Shown here: positions 62,901-64,000 of the stretch, in pieces
Layout: each line of letters opens with the position of its first letter
Position numbering within the stretch: position 1 is the first letter of the stretch
Origin: Dipylidium caninum
Taxonomy: Eukaryota; Platyhelminthes; Cestoda; Cyclophyllidea; Dipylidiidae
Length of the DNA: 64,000 bases
Assembly (NCBI GenBank): GCA_017562135.1
Contig: QEYB01001217.1
Location: 248,001 to 312,000, forward strand
Reading direction: 5' to 3'
Notes under the pieces: model-generated
Databases searched by the model: none
What the model was told of the DNA's origin: nothing
Seen by the model: only the letters and a program-made list of their open reading frames with translations
Position numbers and translations under genes: made by a program

Positions 62901-63636
62901 TTAAACAAATTCTTTTTCATTAAAACACTATGCCAAAATTTTACAAGGACACAAATGTGTTATAAATGTCTCTGAGATGGCGTAATAGCTTAAAAAATGA
63001 AACCTTTGAGTAAAACGTAGATCAACAACGCGGATAGTTTGAAGAACGTACCGTTGCAAACAGCAGGACATTGAAATTTCTCGGTGTACTTTGCAGACGT
63101 CACTAAAATAGCAAAACTACCTGATTTGAAATTACCCCCACCCCTAGCAACCATGAGGTAATAATTTATAAAATCCTAAACGCCCCGAATTTATACTACC
63201 TAAATAACCTAGATGGATCCCATCTTTATCAGGCAGCTGCAGATATCGAAGACTTACCAGAAATTTTAAGAAACGACGAGACTATGAGCAAAGTCACAAC
63301 GGTAAAGAACAACATTTGGCGAAGGCTACTGCGATTTCAGAGGCACACTAAATTCTACCGCTCACCAAGGCTCTAACCCAGTGGGGCCTTAAATAGGCGA
63401 AACGAGCATCCGCCTATAAACATGCACGCAAACGTTCGGGTCTTTCCTGTGTGTGTGTGTATGCGCTTACTATAAACACTCGCATTGTCCCGACTAGTCG
63501 GCGAGGTTCGGATACACAGAAAATTTCTGTTACTGCAAGACTCACCGACATGGCTGATATTAAGAGGTATCCGTCTCTCCTGGTAGTAAATAACGAAAAG
63601 GGTTTGAATAAGCACTACGAAGGCGATCAAAAGTTT
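29752..63636 (-). CDS. Large lipid transfer protein, apolipoprotein B / apolipophorin-like, about 30 exons
   Basis: Predicted secreted lipoprotein scaffold that carries lipid in body fluid, of the vitellogenin/apoB/apolipophorin family. Exons from 5' to 3' (descending), with phases agreeing at nearly every join: 63636-63546 (putative), 62359-62196, 61812-61579, 59523-59371, 59284-59092, 59022-58981, 58869-58521, 57582-57432, 54027-53848, 52098-51931, 51855-51718, 51646-51467, 51398-51165, 48401-48139, 48042-47779, 47700-47297, 46812-46588, 45795-45552, 41795-38582, 38397-38328, 38254-38178, 37915-37750, 37388-37213, 37128-36825, 34470-34332, 34223-34042, 33667-33458, 31634-31528, 31470-31233 and 29976-29752. 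About 2,900 residues are assigned. Apolipophorins are about 3,300 and apoB-100 about 4,500. No von Willebrand D domain was seen, which favours an apoB-like layout, but exons between 37 and 29 kb are incompletely resolved. Its introns hold all the large repeats of this half of the window. Confidence 0.87.
30560..30877 (-). CDS. Candidate LLTP exon, unconfirmed
   Basis: Minus-strand frame open for about 300 nt with [20 protein letters not shown] and LQNIAITFF. Its position between the last helical exon and the terminal exon fits, but two other frames are also almost open and no clean acceptor/donor pair keeps phase. Confidence 0.3.
31233..34470 (-). CDS. LLTP distal helical and beta exons
   Basis: Exons 34470-34332, 34223-34042, 33667-33458, 31634-31528 and 31470-31233. 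They read [20 protein letters not shown] and [19 protein letters not shown] (helical); [20 protein letters not shown] and [14 protein letters not shown] (helical); [20 protein letters not shown] and [47 protein letters not shown] and [19 protein letters not shown]. Phases chain across each neighbouring pair (1, 0, 0, 2, 0), which is unlikely by chance. Long amphipathic helices are expected in the C-terminal part of apolipophorins. An additional exon in the gap around 32831-33073 is possible but its phase does not fit. Between 33458 and 31634 lies a mariner copy. Confidence 0.68.
31830..32740 (+). mobile_element. Mariner copy, internally deleted and decayed
   Basis: Start region at 31958 reads [18 protein letters not shown], then [19 protein letters not shown], with stops; this matches the mariner N-terminal paired-like domain (YEF...FG...T...WF). 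The end reads [20 protein letters not shown] then stop (32585-32646), the mariner C-terminus. A terminal-inverted-repeat-like end (ttcatagttttcaac) follows at 32711. Only about 0.7 kb separates start and stop, against about 1 kb for an intact gene, and the catalytic core is missing or unreadable. Confidence 0.82.
34471..36824 (-). other. LLTP intron region with unresolved candidate exons
   Basis: Probably intron, but 35661-36420 has overlapping open frames on both strands and may hide exons (listed separately). The part 34600-34850 is pyrimidine-rich. Confidence 0.4.
35661..36420 (-). other. Unresolved ORF-rich stretch inside the LLTP gene
   Basis: Minus-strand frames here read [36 protein letters not shown] and, further 5', [19 protein letters not shown]. 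They resemble the strand-rich style of the gene, but they lie in different frames and no splice set joins them cleanly. The plus strand is also open for about 280 nt. Either small exons, a decayed exon copy, or chance. Confidence 0.3.
36825..38397 (-). CDS. LLTP post-giant-exon beta and helical exons
   Basis: Exons 38397-38328, 38254-38178, 37915-37750, 37388-37213 and 37128-36825. They read LWIDNEHEF and [62 protein letters not shown] and [16 protein letters not shown]; then a more helical segment, [20 protein letters not shown] and [15 protein letters not shown]. Phases chain as 1, 0, 1, 0. The short in-phase exons with strong donors and acceptors argue for real coding sequence although no single motif is diagnostic. 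The last exon could end at its own TAA (36814-36816), giving a shorter protein; a donor at 36824 (gtgatt) is the alternative that joins the exons below. Confidence 0.72.
37950..38140 (+). repeat. TG/TC-rich simple-sequence tract
   Basis: About 190 bp of imperfect gtgtgt and tctgtctg units between two LLTP exons. An ORF of Val/Cys/Ser repeats through it is a by-product of the dinucleotide pattern. Confidence 0.85.
38582..41795 (-). CDS. LLTP giant beta-strand exon
   Basis: One uninterrupted exon of about 3.2 kb coding for about 1,070 residues, bounded by an acceptor at 41796 (alternative 41793) and a donor (gtattt) after [10 protein letters not shown]. The sequence is a long run of short amphipathic strands of the form hydrophobic-polar alternation, e.g. 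[40 protein letters not shown] and [19 protein letters not shown]. Very few helices, no transmembrane segment and scattered Asn-X-Ser/Thr sites are seen. This is what the lipid-coating beta-domain of apoB and apolipophorins looks like. Primary sequence in this part diverges too fast for a residue-level match, so the assignment rests on pattern and on in-phase continuity with the preceding exon. The ATG at 41761 is internal, not a start. Confidence 0.85.
41905..42526 (+). repeat. 620-bp direct repeat, copy 1
   Basis: Near-identical to 52901-53521, starting tggggagttt and ending cacaaaaata. Differences cluster in the first 50 bases. GC-richer than the surrounding introns and open in several frames on both strands (longest about 158 codons), none with a recognisable product. 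Real LLTP exons lie between the copies, so they are not LTRs of one element. Confidence 0.92.
42794..43336 (+). repeat. 540-bp inverted repeat, left arm
   Basis: Reverse complement of 45861-46401, near identical over the full length, from gagccaaaacc to ctcctt. It includes a purine-rich gagagaga segment. No TIRs or transposase are recognised; ORFs across it are not conserved as protein. Confidence 0.92.
43395..43950 (+). mobile_element. Mariner copy, truncated and decayed
   Basis: Reads [20 protein letters not shown] then [10 protein letters not shown], the N-terminal domain, and ends [19 protein letters not shown] then stop at about 43861, followed by ttttcattgtttccac. The core is missing. 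Its left end lies close to the inverted-repeat arm at 42794-43336. Confidence 0.75.
45552..51398 (-). CDS. LLTP open beta-sheet exons (vitellogenin-type beta region)
   Basis: Exons 51398-51165, 48401-48139, 48042-47779, 47700-47297, 46812-46588 and 45795-45552. The first starts [20 protein letters not shown] and [19 protein letters not shown], the amphipathic sheet entry. The second gives [20 protein letters not shown] and [13 protein letters not shown]. Later exons show alternating hydrophobic/polar strands typical of lipid-facing sheets. Phases chain cleanly as 0, 2, 2, 1, 1, 2. At 48139 the donor that keeps phase is GT followed by gtgagt, two bases later than the first GT. Exon 45795-45552 is the one flanked by the 540-bp inverted repeat. 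Family match is clear for the first two exons and by pattern and phase for the rest. Confidence 0.85.
45861..46401 (-). repeat. 540-bp inverted repeat, right arm
   Basis: Partner of 42794-43336, lying wholly inside the LLTP intron between exons 46588-46812 and 45552-45795. The two arms are 2.5 kb apart. Confidence 0.92.
49005..50250 (+). mobile_element. Mariner relic, fragmented
   Basis: The 5' non-coding stretch (acttttatttataaatttgaacgcc...) matches the 5' part of the copy at 59.8 kb. [14 protein letters not shown] residues follow at 49155. A C-terminal piece [19 protein letters not shown] is at 50197-50253. Interrupted by a CA tract and much decay. Confidence 0.65.
49360..49393 (+). repeat. 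AC dinucleotide microsatellite
   Basis: An (AC)n run interrupted once by tcat, inside a mariner relic in an LLTP intron. Confidence 0.9.
50560..50700 (+). mobile_element. Mariner 3' end fragment
   Basis: Weak C-terminal similarity followed by the family end sequence (ctttcatagttttcagcctaat) at 50665-50686. Confidence 0.5.
51467..54027 (-). CDS. LLTP alpha-helical superhelix exons
   Basis: Exons 54027-53848, 52098-51931, 51855-51718 and 51646-51467, all phase 0. They follow apoB residue for residue in order: [20 protein letters not shown] with apo[35 protein letters not shown] and [12 protein letters not shown] with LRVIGNMG and [29 protein letters not shown] and AYRSWAR with [35 protein letters not shown] with VKNFVASHIANILNS. 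Paired helices form the curved shell that supports the lipid cavity. No break or stop is seen in them. Confidence 0.93.
52099..53847 (-). other. LLTP intron, 1.75 kb, holding one copy of the 620-bp direct repeat
   Basis: Between helical exons. It contains the repeat at 52901-53521. The rest is unremarkable. Confidence 0.75.
52901..53521 (+). repeat. 620-bp direct repeat, copy 2
   Basis: Same orientation as 41905-42526, about 11.0 kb away, in another intron of the same gene. The sharp ends indicate two insertions of one unidentified mobile unit or a segmental copy. Confidence 0.92.
54395..55245 (+). repeat. Diverged tandem repeat pair
   Basis: 54395-54600 and 55009-55245 share tccatc.acct.gaact.ga, then a well conserved 50-bp core (cacttgtctcagtgtgtggg onward) and end acgttaaacaat. 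The second unit ends just before the breakpoint of the WDFY3 copy at 55250. Confidence 0.8.
55970..56250 (+). mobile_element. Mariner transposase relic (within the inverted copy)
   Basis: Second copy of the relic at 20780-21060, carried along with the duplicated block; same HDN...PH motif, same stops. Confidence 0.75.
56586..56740 (-). pseudogene. WDFY3 BEACH exon fragment (duplicated)
   Basis: Encodes [20 protein letters not shown] through REFIRQHRE, identical at protein level to the WDFY3 exon, with the same splice donor. Truncated at its 5' side, so it cannot be a functional BEACH domain. It is on the same strand as the LLTP gene. Confidence 0.92.
56741..57000 (+). mobile_element. Second, diverged mariner relic abutting the duplicated block
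   Basis: Starts exactly where the duplicated block ends. With a frameshift it reads [13 protein letters not shown] and [13 protein letters not shown], the best preserved mariner DD34D signature in the window. It aligns along its whole length with the relic at 55985-56235, at clearly lower identity than that between the two inverted copies. Confidence 0.82.
57432..62359 (-). CDS. LLTP N-terminal lipovitellin beta-barrel and start of helical domain
   Basis: Exon 62359-62196 gives [23 protein letters not shown] and DDCTYELK, the first beta-barrel strands. 61812-61579 gives [31 protein letters not shown] and [14 protein letters not shown], matching the apoB LNIKRGIISALL strand-helix. 59523-59371 gives [15 protein letters not shown], equivalent to apoB DTVYGNCSTHF. 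59284-59092 holds a Cys pair and [10 protein letters not shown], matching apoB VTQTLKLEDT. 59022-58981 (42 nt) adds [11 protein letters not shown]. 58869-58521 opens the alpha-helical superhelix and 57582-57432 continues it with [11 protein letters not shown] and [13 protein letters not shown]. The domain binds lipid and, in vertebrates, the microsomal transfer protein. Joins were checked by phase. The 42-nt exon and the start at 58869 are the least certain. Confidence 0.88.
58300..58369 (+). mobile_element. Mariner 3' terminal fragment
   Basis: Only the family end (gcttcatagttcccaaactgata, split here: gcttcatagttccc then aaactgata) at 58335-58356 is recognisable; it directly precedes a poly-G tract. 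Confidence 0.45.
58370..58395 (+). repeat. Homopolymer of 26 G
   Basis: Twenty-six consecutive G on the plus strand (C on the LLTP sense strand), directly after a mariner 3' end fragment. Confidence 0.95.
59524..61578 (-). other. LLTP intron, 2 kb, with a mariner relic
   Basis: Donor gtaaag after GVE; acceptor cattcacag before EDISGHC. It is largely occupied by a decayed plus-strand mariner copy (59790-61280). Confidence 0.7.
59790..61280 (+). mobile_element. Mariner copy, near full length but dead
   Basis: The N-terminal domain at 59903-60090 reads [18 protein letters not shown], then [20 protein letters not shown] and [15 protein letters not shown], close to mariner YEFN...FGEGST...RWF.KFRSGD. 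The C-terminus at 61117-61179 reads [15 protein letters not shown] then stop. The family end (cttcatagtttcaaacctaa) is at 61240-61260. Between them the frame is destroyed. It lies in an LLTP intron, antisense to the gene. Confidence 0.82.
62360..63545 (-). other. LLTP first intron (putative), 1.2 kb
   Basis: AT-rich spacer between the possible signal-peptide exon and the first barrel exon. A short GT/TG tract lies at 63450-63462. Nothing else is recognised. Confidence 0.45.
63546..63636 (-). CDS. Possible first coding exon with signal peptide
   Basis: On the minus strand an acceptor-like aattttag is followed by a strongly hydrophobic stretch, [18 protein letters not shown], which would suit a secretory signal. 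A perfect donor (gtgagt) then leaves one base, G. The next exon (62359) starts with GT, so the join gives Gly and keeps frame. No ATG is visible in frame: the open frame runs back to a stop at about 63708 without one. Either the start lies in a further upstream exon or this exon is wrong. Confidence 0.4.
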
Positions 63637-64000
63637 GCTAAAATTGTGTGTTGGTATCTTACGACTTTGCCCGTATACCAGGCAATTCGATCTTTGCTGC
63701 TCGGACTAATGGGACACACTTTCTACTCTGTCTGGTCAAATACCCCACTAACCATGTAATTTGAAATAACAGGAGTTTACAATCGGAATGAGGGATTTCC
63801 TCCATTCCATATATCATGTAGAGGCTAGAGTTGCAAAAGAAGGTACGGACTGTAAATGGACGAGTGTGTAAGGACTTTACACTGAAGTAGATAGAGGAAC
63901 TGGTTTAGGAGTTCCTTACTTGTGTCCCTTTACCGACGCTCTCATCATTGCTCTTCGTGATTAAAAAAGAATGTAAAATTGTAATTTGTCCGGATTTGAT
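63637..64000. other. Upstream flank of the LLTP gene
   Basis: Would hold the promoter or a 5' exon of the minus-strand gene. I see no convincing core promoter element or start codon. Confidence 0.4.

Overview
This window is animal nuclear DNA with many introns. It carries two large convergent multi-exon genes whose introns hold decayed transposons. The most likely source is a flatworm, possibly a tapeworm. I infer this from the mix of very short (about 60-90 nt) and kilobase introns, the AT-rich introns and the divergent but recognisable animal orthologues; no marker gene settles it. I see no bacterial, viral, rRNA, tRNA or CRISPR content.

Gene 1, plus strand, 407-28033, is WDFY3 (Alfy / Drosophila blue cheese), 5'-truncated by the window edge. 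I placed 31 exons by matching the human protein and checking splice phase. In order they encode a concanavalin-like segment (407-4518), the helical ARM/HEAT-like region (6046-13449), the linker ending in the conserved pre-BEACH helix (14432-15504), an acidic stretch and PH-like domain (17469-18971), the BEACH domain (19301-22530), WD40 repeats (23501-26745) and a last WD strand with a FYVE zinc finger (27539-28033). It should be a PI3P- and p62-linked scaffold for selective autophagy. The FYVE finger and one internal exon show oddities.

Gene 2, minus strand, about 63.6 kb down to 29752, is a large lipid transfer protein of the vitellogenin / apolipoprotein B / apolipophorin family. Consecutive exons match apoB through the N-terminal lipovitellin beta-barrel (62359-59092), the alpha-helical domain (58869-51467) and the open beta-sheet region. 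One giant exon of about 3.2 kb (38582-41795) encodes amphipathic beta-strand repeats. Further beta and helical exons run down to a probable terminal exon at 29976-29752. About 2,900 residues are assigned.

The introns carry the most unusual content. (i) A 1.49 kb block of WDFY3 (20288-21773: part of a BEACH exon, its splice donor and a mariner relic) is copied in inverted orientation into an intron of gene 2 (55250-56740). (ii) A 540 bp inverted repeat flanks one exon of gene 2. (iii) A near-identical 620 bp direct repeat lies in two introns 11 kb apart. (iv) At least eight mariner transposase relics are present, and all of them lie antisense to their host gene. There is also a 26-G homopolymer and two dinucleotide-rich tracts.

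Exon ends are inferred by eye from splice consensus, reading phase and remembered family sequence. Most should be exact; the uncertain ones are flagged.
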